A DNA stretch of 22,323 nucleotides from JAAAOZ01 sp964496595 (GCA_964496595.1 CAZCAI010000076.1:1-22323); one strand, 5' to 3'; positions 6,656-14,588 are shown, counted from the first letter of the stretch. Notes: a model not told the origin generated them from the letters alone. Translations and numbers: made by a program.

Positions 6656-9600
6656 ATGCCAGAACTATCGATTCATTTCACAGCCGATGAAAACGATGAA
6701 GCTGCCCCCATCCAGGTACGCCTCTTCCGGTCGGAGACCGGCAACTGGACCGATCCCGCGCCCTTCGAGCCGCCGTTGGATGACGAGGTGTTAGGCGACC
6801 TGCGCTGGTACCTGGAGACCTTCTCCACCTGGCCCACCGGCCCCGATTACGAGCGCGCCGAGCGCATCGAGGCGCAAATGGAGGATTGGGGCCGCGCGTT
6901 GCTGGAAAGCGTCACGCCGGATCGCGAATCGGCGCAGGTGTGGCGGCAGTTTGCCGACGCGCCCTTTGCTGAGAATGGCGGCAAGTTAGTCACTATCGAC
7001 GCCGTCGATCCCCGCGTGTTGCGCCTGCCCTGGGAGCTGTTGGCCGATGAGGACGGCCACCTCTTCTCCGGCGGGATCGGCGTGCGCCGCCGCCTCAAGA
7101 AGATCACCCACGCGCCGCCCAAGCCCCTCGATCTGCCCGTGCGCGTGCTCGTCGTCGTCGCGCGGCCCACGGGCGCTGGATTCATCGATCCGCGCGCCGT
7201 CTCCCGGCCCCTGTTAGATGCGCTCGATGCGCTCGGCAGCCGCGTCGTCACCGAGTTCCTCTATCCGCCGACGCTCAAGGCGCTGACCGACCGCCTGCGC
7301 GACCGCCACGCGCCGCCCGTCCACGTCGTCCACTTTGACGGCCACGGCGTCTACGATGCCAGGCTGGGCCTGGGCTACCTCCTCTTCGAGAACGAGCAGC
7401 ACAAACCCGACCGCGTGGACGCCACCCGGCTGGGCAATCTGCTCAACCGCTGCGGCGTCCCCCTGATGGCGCTCAACGCCTGCCAGAGCGCGGCGCAGGA
7501 GGAGGGCGATCCCTACGCCAGCGTCGCCGCGCGCCTCATCCGCGCGGGCGTGGGCAGTGTGCTGGCGATGAACTACTCCGTGCTGGTGGCGGCGGCCCGC
7601 ATCTTCGTGGAGGAGTTCTACGCGGCGCTGGCCGCTGGGCTGAGCGTGGGCCGCGCCGTGGACGAGGGCCGCTACGCGCTGATGGCCGATCAAGAGCGCC
7701 ACACCCTCACCCGCCGCGATGACGAGGGCCGCGCCATCGAGGAGACCATCAAGCTGAGCGACTGGTTCCTCCCCGCCCTCTACCAGCAGGCCGACGACCC
7801 GGTGGTCTTCTCTACCTCGGAGTCCCCATCCCCAACATTAAGCTCGGAGTCCCCGTCCCCGGGGACGACTCAAACCACACCCCGCGCGCTCGTCGATCCC
7901 CAAGCGCCGGGCGGCCTGCCCCCCAAGCCCCGCTACGATTTCCACGGGCGCGCCCGCGAGATGTTGCGCCTGGAGCGCGTGCTGGCCGAGCGCCGCGTGG
8001 TGGTCCTCTACGGCTTCGGCGGCATCGGCAAGACGACGCTGGCGGCCGAGGCCGGGCGCTGGTTCCACCGCACCGGGCGCTTCCCCGGCGGCGCGGCCTT
8101 CGTCTCCTTCGAGTACGGCGGCTCGCTGAGCCAACTCTGCTCCTGGGTCGCCCAGGCCATCAGCGGCGATCCCGACTATCTCCTCCATCAAGATGGCGAC
8201 CCCGTGGCCGCCGTCGGCGACCTCCTGCGCGCGCGCCCCGCCTTAGTCATCTTGGACAACTTCGAATCCGTCCTCGGCCCCGACCCCCTCATGCCCCCCG
8301 ACGAGCTAGACGCCATCCTGGACGCGGTTTGGCAGTGGATTTCCACAACCCCCGTGGCAGCACAAGGAAAAATACGAAATACGCAATACGCAACACGCCT
8401 CCTCATCACCACCCGCGACACCACGTTCAACGACGCGCGATTCGCCCCGTCGCGCGATTGCGCCCACATCGAATTGGGCGGGCTGGCGCGACGCGACGCG
8501 CTCGATTTGGCCGCCGCCGTGCTGGACGCCCACAGCATCGACCGGGCGGGCGTGCCGCGCGAGGATCTGACCGCGCTGATGGCCCACCTGGGCGGCCACC
8601 CGCTCTCGCTCAACCTGGTGCTGCCCCACCTGCGCGACCATACCCCCGCCGAGTTGACGGCGGACTTCGAGGCGCTGCTGCCCGGCTTCACCGAGGGCGA
8701 GGCGCAGGCGCGCAACGAGAGCTTAGCCGTCTCGCTGGAGTTCTCCCTGCGCCGCCTGGGCGCGGCCACCCGCGCCGCCCTGCCCGACCTGGCCGTCTTC
8801 CAGGGGGGATGTTTGGAGAGCGAGCTGCTGGCCATCACGGGGATGGACGAGGATCTCTGGCCGGCGGCCCGCGCCGAGTTGGAGGCCGCCGCGCTCGTGA
8901 CGGCGGAAGCCATTCCCGGCGTGAGACCGCCCTTCTTGCGCTTCCACCCCACGCTGGCGCCTTATTTAGCGACGCGATTGGACGACGACCGCCGCGCTGA
9001 GTTGGAATCGACGTACTGGCAACGCTACTACGCCGTGGCGAACTACTTGTACCAGACGGACACCCAACACCCGCACCAGGCCCGCGCCATCGCCGTCCGC
9101 GAGATGCCCAACCTCCGCCACGCCTTGGATCTGGCGATGGCTGCCCTCACAGCCCAGACCCTCCCCCCTGATGTCGGGGGGGACCGAGGGGGGGTAGTAG
9201 TGGTGGACTTTGCCGACAGCATTGCCATGTTCTTGGATGTCTTCGGGCGCTGGCGGGAGCGGGATGCGATGATGGAACAAATCAACAAAGCAGCAAAACA
9301 ACAAAGCAACAAATCAGCAAAACAACAAAGCAACAAATCGCAAGGGTTGACGAAGGCGGCGTTTTTGCTGCAAAGCCAAAGGGGGGATACGTTGCTTCAG
9401 CAGGGGCGGGCGGGGGAGGCGGAGCGGGTGTTCCGCGATCTGCTGGCGAGGATCGAGGCGGGGGCGGCGTATGACGCGGCCTATGATCAAGCTCTGGCTT
9501 TTCGGAACATTGGCTTGGCTGTGGCGTCGCAGGGGCGGCCCGCGCAGGCGATCTCGTTTCACGAGCGGGCGTTGGCGGGCTTTGAGCGGATGAGCGAATC

Positions 9601-11266
9601 GAGCGAATCGGCGAAAAGGATGGCGGGCAAGGTTTACACCGACCTGGGCGATAATCTCAGGGCGGTGGGAAAGTTCGATGAGGCGCATGCGGCGTATGAG
9701 AGCGGGCTGGAAATCTCTCGAGAGATGGAAGATCATCGCAGTGTTGGCGTCAAACTCGGTCAACTCGGGACGCTGGCGTTGATGCGCGGGGAGTTGGGCG
9801 CGGCGCAGGAGCGGTACACGGAGGCGTTGGCGACGTTCCAGAAGTTGGGCGAGCCACAGAGTGAGGCCGTCTTCTGGCACCAGTTGGGCATGGTGGCGGA
9901 GGAACGGAAGGATTGGGACGAGGCGGAGCGCTGCTACCGGGAGAGTCTGCGCCTTGAGGAGCAAATGAACCATCCCCAGGGCGTGGCCGAGACCGCCAAC
10001 CAACTCGCCATCGTCGCGAAGGGCGCGGGCCGCTTCGACGACGCGGAGCGGTGGTATCTGCGGGCGATTGAACTAGGAGAAGAGTTGCGCTATTACGCTG
10101 AGTTGGGAAAATGGCTCAGCAACCTCGCCAACCTCTACCTCGCCCAGGATCGCCTGGACGAGGCCGAGGCCTACGCCCGCCGCGCGCTGGAGATTGTGGA
10201 GCAGCATCAGGTTCAGTTTGAGGTGTGGGCAACGTACAACATCCTGGCCCAGATCGCCGAGGCGCGGGGGCAGGTCGCGGCGGCGGCGCGCTGGCGGCGC
10301 AAGGAGCAGGAGAGCTACGCGGCCTCTGGCTTCGCGGCGCACAAGCTGCCGCAGTGGGCGCCGCAATTCATCGCGGCGGTTGCCGGGGCTGCGCAGGGCC
10401 ATCAGGAGGCGGTCGCGGTGGTGGAAGGAATCTTACCGCAATTGGAAGAAGGCGGCTGGCACAATCTATGCAATGCCGTGCGCCAAATCTTGGACGGCGA
10501 GCAGGATATGGAAAATTTGCGCGCCGGCCTGGATCGTATTGATGCCTACATCATCCACGCCATCTTAGCCCAACTCTCCGGGGAAGTGGCCTCCTCCCCG
10601 CGTGCTGCTGCGCAGCCCGTCTCCCCTCCTCCACCCGTGGAGGAGGGGCCGGGGGTGGAGGCTGAGGCCGCGGTGGCCCAAATCCGGCAGCAGTGGGCGC
10701 CGGTGGTGCAGGCTGTGGTGGCGGCGGCTGCCGCCGGTGCGGGCAGTGGCGCGTCCGTCCCGCCGGAGTTGGCCGCGTTCTTGGATAAGATGGGCGCCAC
10801 CGACGACTGGGGCGCGTTGGTCGGGGCGCTGCGCCGCGTCTTAGAAGGCGAGCGTGATCCCGCCGCCCTGCTCCCCGGCCTGGATCAGGTCGATGCCGTC
10901 GTCTTGGGCGACGTCCTGCGCGGGTTGGACCCCACCCCGCGTGCTGCTGCGCAGCCCGTTTCCCCTCCCCGCGCCGGGGAGGGGCCAGGGGAGGGGTCAG
11001 CCGGGGAGGGAGCAGAGGCCCTCTCGCTGGAGCAACTGCTCCAACTGGTGGCGGTGGCGTGCACGCCGCAGGCCCCGGCGGGGCTGGGCGAGCAACTCTT
11101 CGGGATGACGCAACAACTCGCCCGCGATGCCTCGATGCCCGCCGAGATCCAGGCCCTGGGCCGCGTCCTCAACCACATCTTAGCCGGCGAGCGCGATCCC
11201 GACCTCAGCGCCCTCTCCCCCGAACTCGCCGCCGCCGTCGAGCACCTGCTGGCGGCGGTGGGGTAG
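6656..11266 (+). CDS. CHAT protease - NB-ARC - TPR giant protein
   Basis: This is a 1536-residue cytoplasmic protein. The start is set at 6656 because AAGGAG lies 6 bases upstream; the longer frame only adds repeat-coded residues. The CHAT caspase-like domain (about 90-375) has the His in VVHFDGHGVY (H230) and the Cys in ALNACQSA (C276). A linker rich in Ser/Pro follows. The NB-ARC ATPase has Walker A GFGGIGKTT (453-461), Walker B LVILDNF (530-536), sensor motif RLLITTRD (581-588) and GGHPLSL (646-652). At least six TPR units span about 948-1190. The C-terminus has three units of about 75-80 residues ending in L-x-GERDP-type motifs (from 1237, 1346 and 1461). The architecture is that of STAND NTPases, which sense a ligand, oligomerise and activate an effector, here a protease; a role in defence or programmed death is inference. 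Repeat words have entered the frame at several places. Confidence 0.9.
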   Translation: MPELSIHFTADENDEAAPIQVRLFRSETGNWTDPAPFEPPLDDEVLGDLRWYLETFSTWPTGPDYERAERIEAQMEDWGRALLESVTPDRESAQVWRQFADAPFAENGGKLVTIDAVDPRVLRLPWELLADEDGHLFSGGIGVRRRLKKITHAPPKPLDLPVRVLVVVARPTGAGFIDPRAVSRPLLDALDALGSRVVTEFLYPPTLKALTDRLRDRHAPPVHVVHFDGHGVYDARLGLGYLLFENEQHKPDRVDATRLGNLLNRCGVPLMALNACQSAAQEEGDPYASVAARLIRAGVGSVLAMNYSVLVAAARIFVEEFYAALAAGLSVGRAVDEGRYALMADQERHTLTRRDDEGRAIEETIKLSDWFLPALYQQADDPVVFSTSESPSPTLSSESPSPGTTQTTPRALVDPQAPGGLPPKPRYDFHGRAREMLRLERVLAERRVVVLYGFGGIGKTTLAAEAGRWFHRTGRFPGGAAFVSFEYGGSLSQLCSWVAQAISGDPDYLLHQDGDPVAAVGDLLRARPALVILDNFESVLGPDPLMPPDELDAILDAVWQWISTTPVAAQGKIRNTQYATRLLITTRDTTFNDARFAPSRDCAHIELGGLARRDALDLAAAVLDAHSIDRAGVPREDLTALMAHLGGHPLSLNLVLPHLRDHTPAELTADFEALLPGFTEGEAQARNESLAVSLEFSLRRLGAATRAALPDLAVFQGGCLESELLAITGMDEDLWPAARAELEAAALVTAEAIPGVRPPFLRFHPTLAPYLATRLDDDRRAELESTYWQRYYAVANYLYQTDTQHPHQARAIAVREMPNLRHALDLAMAALTAQTLPPDVGGDRGGVVVVDFADSIAMFLDVFGRWRERDAMMEQINKAAKQQSNKSAKQQSNKSQGLTKAAFLLQSQRGDTLLQQGRAGEAERVFRDLLARIEAGAAYDAAYDQALAFRNIGLAVASQGRPAQAISFHERALAGFERMSESSESAKRMAGKVYTDLGDNLRAVGKFDEAHAAYESGLEISREMEDHRSVGVKLGQLGTLALMRGELGAAQERYTEALATFQKLGEPQSEAVFWHQLGMVAEERKDWDEAERCYRESLRLEEQMNHPQGVAETANQLAIVAKGAGRFDDAERWYLRAIELGEELRYYAELGKWLSNLANLYLAQDRLDEAEAYARRALEIVEQHQVQFEVWATYNILAQIAEARGQVAAAARWRRKEQESYAASGFAAHKLPQWAPQFIAAVAGAAQGHQEAVAVVEGILPQLEEGGWHNLCNAVRQILDGEQDMENLRAGLDRIDAYIIHAILAQLSGEVASSPRAAAQPVSPPPPVEEGPGVEAEAAVAQIRQQWAPVVQAVVAAAAAGAGSGASVPPELAAFLDKMGATDDWGALVGALRRVLEGERDPAALLPGLDQVDAVVLGDVLRGLDPTPRAAAQPVSPPRAGEGPGEGSAGEGAEALSLEQLLQLVAVACTPQAPAGLGEQLFGMTQQLARDASMPAEIQALGRVLNHILAGERDPDLSALSPELAAAVEHLLAAVG
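7821..7880 (+). repeat. TCGGAGTCCCC repeats in the CHAT gene linker
   Basis: The words TCGGAGTCCCCATCCCC and TCGGAGTCCCCGTCCCCGGGG code SESPSPTLSSESPSPG between the CHAT and NB-ARC domains. They resemble the G/C-rich intergenic repeats of the same window and extend the linker in frame. Confidence 0.55.
8368..8398 (+). repeat. TACGCAA word insertion inside the NB-ARC domain
   Basis: AATACGAAATACGCAATACGC and its continuation encode KIRNTQYATR (572-581) directly before the sensor strand LLITTRD. The same word (TATTGCG on the other strand) is repeated in the intergenic stretch 12811-12850. It lies between Walker B and the sensor motif, where loops vary in length. Confidence 0.6.
9281..9340 (+). 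repeat. ACAAAGCAACAAATCAGCAAA word array inside the CHAT gene
   Basis: A tandem of ACAAAGCA / ACAAATCAGC words encodes NKAAKQQSNKSAKQQSNKSQ (877-896) just before the TPR region. The same word, in reverse as TTTGCCGTTTTGC, lies at about 11495-11560, 12862-12899 and 14493-14520. The frame stays open throughout. Confidence 0.75.
10600..11010 (+). repeat. two PRAAAQPVSPP linker repeats with G/C hairpins in the CHAT gene
   Basis: CGTGCTGCTGCGCAGCCCGT occurs at about 10600 and about 10939, each time coding PRAAAQPVSPP. Each copy is followed by a G/C hairpin word (a CCTCCTCCACC/GGTGGAGGAGG-like stem and CCCCTCCCCG/CGGGGAGGGG) that codes a Pro/Gly/Glu-rich linker. The two copies separate the three C-terminal helical units of the protein. 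Confidence 0.6.
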
Positions 11267-11270
11267 TCGA

Positions 11271-11483
11271 CGGCAAACCTTGCGAAGGTTACGGATGGCT
11301 TGTGTCGCAGCGGCATCTCTGAAAGGGCACAAGAGCCGTGGCTTGAAAATCTTTCTGGAACCTTCGCAAGGGTGAGTCCGGCAAACCTTGCGAAGGTTAC
11401 GGATGACTTGTGTCGCAGCGGCATCTCTGAAAGGGCACAAGAGCCGTGGCTTGAAAATCCTTCTGGAACCTTCGCAAGGGTGA
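11271..11483. repeat. 108-bp tandem repeat with terminal inverted repeats (MITE-like)
   Basis: Two copies of the same roughly 105-base sequence begin at 11271 and 11379 and differ at only a few positions. Each copy starts with AACCTTGCGAAGGTT and ends with GGAACCTTCGCAAGG, which are inverted repeats of each other, so each unit can form a long hairpin or act as a miniature inverted-repeat element. The copies lie five bases after the CHAT gene stop. Short peptides that could be read across them look accidental. Confidence 0.85.
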
Positions 11484-11580
11484 ATTTTTCCAACCTCCAT
11501 TTGCCGTTTTGCCGCTTTGCCGTTTTGCTGTTTTGTTGCTTTGCCGCTTTGTCCGCTTTGAGAGGAGCACTCCAAAGACC
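11484..11580 (+). repeat. spacer of TTTGCCG words before the response regulator
   Basis: After the tandem repeat this stretch consists mainly of TTTGCCGTTTTGC-like words (about 11500-11560). A GAGAGGAG motif follows, 13 bases before the response regulator start, which is longer than the usual spacing. No promoter could be identified with confidence. Confidence 0.6.
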
Positions 11581-12762
11581 ATGAAATCCGTCACAACCCT
11601 GTTAGCCGATGATCACGCCGTGGTGCGGGCGGGATTGCGCAACGCGCTCACCCACCTGCCGGAGTTGGAGGTCGTGGGCGAGGTGGGCGACGGCGCGGAG
11701 CTGATGGACGCGCTGGCCTCGCTGCGGCCCGACTTCCTGGTGTTGGACGTCCACATGCCCCACTTCGAGCCGGTGGAGGATGTGCGCCGCATCTGCGAGC
11801 GCTACCCCGCGCTCAAAATCCTGGTCGTCAGCGCCTACGACGATCAAGCCTACGTGGTGGGCCTGCTCTCGGCGGGCGTTGCGGGCTATCACCTCAAGGA
11901 TCAGCCGCTCTCCGATTTGCAGTTCGCCGTGCGGAAGATCTTGGCGGGGGATCGCTGGATCTCCGGCCCGCTCATCAATCGCCTGGTCGCTCAAGCGCCG
12001 CCCGCGCCCGACGAACCAGCGGCGCCTGATGCGCCGTTCGCGGGCGAGGCTCCAGCATCCGCCCCGGCGCAACTATCGTCGGAGCGGCCCGCGCCGCCGC
12101 CCGTGACCGGCCCCCTGCTCACCCATCGCCAGCGCGAGCTGCTGCACTTCCTCACCTTGGGCTACAGCAATCGCAAGATGGCGCAGACGTTGGACCTCAG
12201 CGTCAAGACCATCGAGAACCACTTGACCGCCCTCTATCGCGCCATCGACGTGAGCAGCCGCCTGGAGGCGAACAACTACGCGCTCTGCCATCCAGAGGTG
12301 CTGGCCACGCCGGGGCACGAGATGGCGCGGGTCAAGGACGCGGCGGAGAGCGCGGCGCAAGGCGCGGCGCAGCGGGCGCCGACGATAGCCGTGCTGCTGG
12401 TGGATGACAGCGCGCGCTATCGCACCCAGCTCGGCAAGCGCATTGGCAAAGTCTGTCCATCCGCCTTGCTCTATGAGGCCGAGGATTGCGTCACCGCCAC
12501 CCGCCTGGCGCGCCAGGTGCAACCCGCGTTGGCCTTTGTGGATGTGGTGCTCCCGGAGGCGGACGGCATCCAATGCACGCGGCAGATCAAGACCATCTCG
12601 CCGGGCACGCGTATCATCCTCATCAGCGCCTACCCCGACCGCGAGTTCCGGCGCCTGGGGCTGGACGCCGGCGCCGTCGCGTTCTTAGACAAGCGCGACA
12701 TCGACGCCGCCACCGTCCGCCACGTCGTCAAAGACGTGGTGGATGGGTGGGGGAGGGGGTAG
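11581..12762 (+). CDS. two-headed response regulator, REC - LuxR HTH - REC
   Basis: This 393-residue NarL/FixJ-type regulator has an extra receiver domain at its C-terminus. REC1 (1-125) has the acidic pair D10/D11, phospho-acceptor D56 (FLVLDVHMP), S84 and K106. After an Ala/Pro linker comes the LuxR-type helix-turn-helix (178-236; LTHRQRELLHFLTLGYSNRKMAQTL is the recognisable core region). REC2 (268-388) has D275/D276, D321 (AFVDVVLPEADG), S349 and K371. Both receivers keep all key residues, so both could be phosphorylated. The start at 11581 is chosen because upstream codons come from a repeat array. It lies convergent with the ABC-domain histidine kinase, whose HisKA_3 kinase type normally pairs with exactly this regulator class. 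Its likely targets, such as the sugar importer operon, are inference. Confidence 0.9.
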   Translation: MKSVTTLLADDHAVVRAGLRNALTHLPELEVVGEVGDGAELMDALASLRPDFLVLDVHMPHFEPVEDVRRICERYPALKILVVSAYDDQAYVVGLLSAGVAGYHLKDQPLSDLQFAVRKILAGDRWISGPLINRLVAQAPPAPDEPAAPDAPFAGEAPASAPAQLSSERPAPPPVTGPLLTHRQRELLHFLTLGYSNRKMAQTLDLSVKTIENHLTALYRAIDVSSRLEANNYALCHPEVLATPGHEMARVKDAAESAAQGAAQRAPTIAVLLVDDSARYRTQLGKRIGKVCPSALLYEAEDCVTATRLARQVQPALAFVDVVLPEADGIQCTRQIKTISPGTRIILISAYPDREFRRLGLDAGAVAFLDKRDIDAATVRHVVKDVVDGWGRG

Positions 12763-12899
12763 GGGAGTAGTAAGCTACGTTTGTAGTAAGCTCCGCAGCG
12801 AAGCGGTAAAACATATTGCGTATTGCGTATTGCGTACTGCGTAAAACGTAATAACTCTTCTATTTGCCGTTTTGCCGTTTTGCTGCTTTGCCGTTTCGC
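12763..12899. repeat. convergent intergenic stretch made of word repeats
   Basis: It holds GTAGTAAGCT twice (12767-12776 and 12783-12792), a short CCGC/GCGG hairpin, TATTGCG words (12811-12850) and TTTGCCG words (12862-12899) right up to the stop of the histidine kinase gene. No clear terminator with a T tract was found between these converging genes. Confidence 0.7.
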
Positions 12900-14489
12900 C
12901 TAGTCGCTGATCGCGGGGTAGGGGATGGGGATCTCGATTTGGAGCGTCATCCCGCCGCCGGGCGGCGACGTGATCTCCAGTGTGCCATCTAAGAGCGAGA
13001 CTCGCTCGCTGATGCCCACCAGCCCGAAGTGCTTCTGCTCCGCCAGTTCCGCCAGGTTGACCGGCGCGCGCGTCCCGCGCCCGTTGTCGGTCAGGCGCAG
13101 CAAGAGGCTGGCCGCGTGCGTGCGCTTCACCGTCAGATTCACGCGCGAGGCGTCGGCGTGCTTGCCCACATTGCGCAGCCCCTCCTGCGCGATGCGAAAG
13201 ACCGAAAGCTCAATCGGCTCCGGCATCCGCCCCAGCGAAGGATCGATCTCCAGCGCCACGGGAATCCCCGTCTGCTCCGACCACTGGCTCGCGAAGGAGC
13301 GGATCGCCGCCGAGAGGCCGTGGTGGTCAATCGTCGGCGGGCGCAGATCGCTGCACACCTGGCGCAGGCTGCTCACCGTCTGCCGGATGCCGTGGCGGAT
13401 TTGGGTGAGCTTGAGGCGCTGGCTCTTGTTCGACACCTCATCCTCCGCCTCCTCAAGCTGATAGTTGAAGCTGAGCAGATCCTGGATGATCTGATCGTGC
13501 AACTCGCGCGCGAGGGCCTTGCGCTCCGCCTCGCGCTCCGTCATCAGCCGGCGACTGGCCTCCTGCAGGGCGAGATTGAGGCGGTCGAGCGCCTCTACCT
13601 GATCGCGCAAGCGCTCGATCAACTGGCGATTGAGCGAGTCCTGCGCCTCCAGGTTCTGCCGCAACGCCGATTGGGCGCGCTCCAGCGCTTCGGCCTGCTG
13701 TTGCGCGGCGTGATAATTCTCGAAGGCCCAGATCATGGGCGTCACGCGCTCCTGCTGCTGGGCGCCGACGATCAACTCCACAATCTCGTGGGGCGTCGAT
13801 TCGGATGTGCGTCGCAGGGCGACCTGGCGGCCCTGATAGAGCACTAAGATGCGGTCGGTCACGGCGAAGATCTGCTTGAGATCATCGCCGCTGAGGATGA
13901 CAGCGACGCCCTCGGCGGCCAGATTGCGGATGCGGTTGAGGAGAATTTGCTGGCGGGCGAAGCTCAACGCCTCCAGCGCGTCATCTAAGAGCAGGAGGCG
14001 ACAGGGGCGGCTCAAGACGCGGGCCAGGGCGACGATCTGGCGCTGCTCATCGGAGAGGTGTTTGACTTGATCCTCGATCAGTTTGGGACTGACCTCGAAA
14101 TCGGCCAGCAGATCACGGGCGATGCGCAACATCTGGCCCGTTTGCGGGAAGATGGGGCAGTAACGCGGCCCCCGGATCTCGCGCCCCAGGAAGATGTGCT
14201 CCAGGACGGTCAACTCATCGACCAGTTTGAGGTCCTGTTGCACGGCGTAGATACCCCGTCGCTGCGCCTGTGCCACGGTGTTGAGCGTGAGCGGCTCACC
14301 CTCGAAGATGATCTGACCATCGGTGGGGGGGTGGGCGCCGTTGAGCAGTTGAAAGAGCGTGGTTTTACCCGCGCCGCGCTGCCCCACCACGCCCAGCACC
14401 TCCCCCGGCTCGATGGCGAAGGTCACATCTAACAGAGCGGGCACCGATCCGAAGTATTGGCAGAGATTTTCGACGGTTAATAGGGTCAT
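12900..14489 (-). CDS. soluble histidine kinase with an N-terminal degenerate sugar-importer ABC ATPase domain
   Basis: This 529-residue protein has no membrane segment or PAS/GAF sensor. Residues 1-245 form an ABC domain close to monosaccharide importer ATPases: Walker A GQRGAGKT (36-43), Q-loop VQQD (83-86), signature LSDEQ (145-149, normally LSGGQ) and Walker B LLLLDD (165-170). The catalytic Glu is Asp (D170), and the H-loop His is Gly (LSGDD, G201). ATP binding is therefore likely and hydrolysis poor. A coiled coil (about 258-325) leads to a HisKA_3 dimerisation domain with phospho-acceptor H331 in ARELHDQIIQDLL. The ATPase core has an N-box with N440 (QEGLRNVGKHA) and G-box DNGRG (468-472). 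It follows the permease gene by 129 bases in the same direction. I infer that it reads transporter state through the ABC domain and signals to the convergent regulator. No Shine-Dalgarno motif precedes the ATG; word repeats fill that position. Confidence 0.9.
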   Translation of the reverse strand: MTLLTVENLCQYFGSVPALLDVTFAIEPGEVLGVVGQRGAGKTTLFQLLNGAHPPTDGQIIFEGEPLTLNTVAQAQRRGIYAVQQDLKLVDELTVLEHIFLGREIRGPRYCPIFPQTGQMLRIARDLLADFEVSPKLIEDQVKHLSDEQRQIVALARVLSRPCRLLLLDDALEALSFARQQILLNRIRNLAAEGVAVILSGDDLKQIFAVTDRILVLYQGRQVALRRTSESTPHEIVELIVGAQQQERVTPMIWAFENYHAAQQQAEALERAQSALRQNLEAQDSLNRQLIERLRDQVEALDRLNLALQEASRRLMTEREAERKALARELHDQIIQDLLSFNYQLEEAEDEVSNKSQRLKLTQIRHGIRQTVSSLRQVCSDLRPPTIDHHGLSAAIRSFASQWSEQTGIPVALEIDPSLGRMPEPIELSVFRIAQEGLRNVGKHADASRVNLTVKRTHAASLLLRLTDNGRGTRAPVNLAELAEQKHFGLVGISERVSLLDGTLEITSPPGGGMTLQIEIPIPYPAISD

Positions 14490-14492
14490 CTG

Positions 14493-14520
14493 ATTGCCGT
14501 TTTGATGTTTTGTTGCTTTG
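14493..14520 (-). repeat. word repeat in the position of the kinase ribosome binding site
   Basis: TTGCCGTTTTGATGTTTTGT-type words end three bases before the histidine kinase ATG. On the coding strand they read ACAAAACATCAAAACGGCAA, with no purine-rich binding site. The same word family precedes or follows several genes in the window. Confidence 0.6.
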
Positions 14521-14528
14521 CGATACAG

Positions 14529-14588
14529 AAACCGTGCGCAAGCATCGAGGCGTGGGGTAGGACGTTCATCGATGCCTGCACACGGTTT
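14529..14588 (-). terminator. imperfect hairpin after the permease gene
   Basis: AAACCGTG (14529-14536) pairs with CACGGTTT (14581-14588). Inside it GCATCGA (14542-14548) pairs with TCGATGC (14569-14575), leaving a 20-base loop. It starts 30 bases after the permease stop on the minus strand. No T tract follows, so it may only slow or stabilise the transcript before the kinase gene rather than end it. Confidence 0.45.

Noticed and set aside
8188..8952. 254-residue minus-strand frame inside the CHAT gene
   Set aside because: Antisense shadow; Ser/Arg/Ala-rich with no recognisable motif.
9281..9340. CRISPR-like short repeat arrays in the window
   Set aside because: The words are too short, have no regular unique spacers, and lie partly inside coding frames; no cas gene is present.
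11509..11580. Upstream start for the response regulator at 11509
   Set aside because: The added residues come from the TTTGCCG word array, and the receiver domain begins normally at 11581.
11300..11584. Frame across the tandem 108-bp repeat
   Set aside because: It exists only because the repeat length is a multiple of three; it has no binding site and repeats the same peptide twice.
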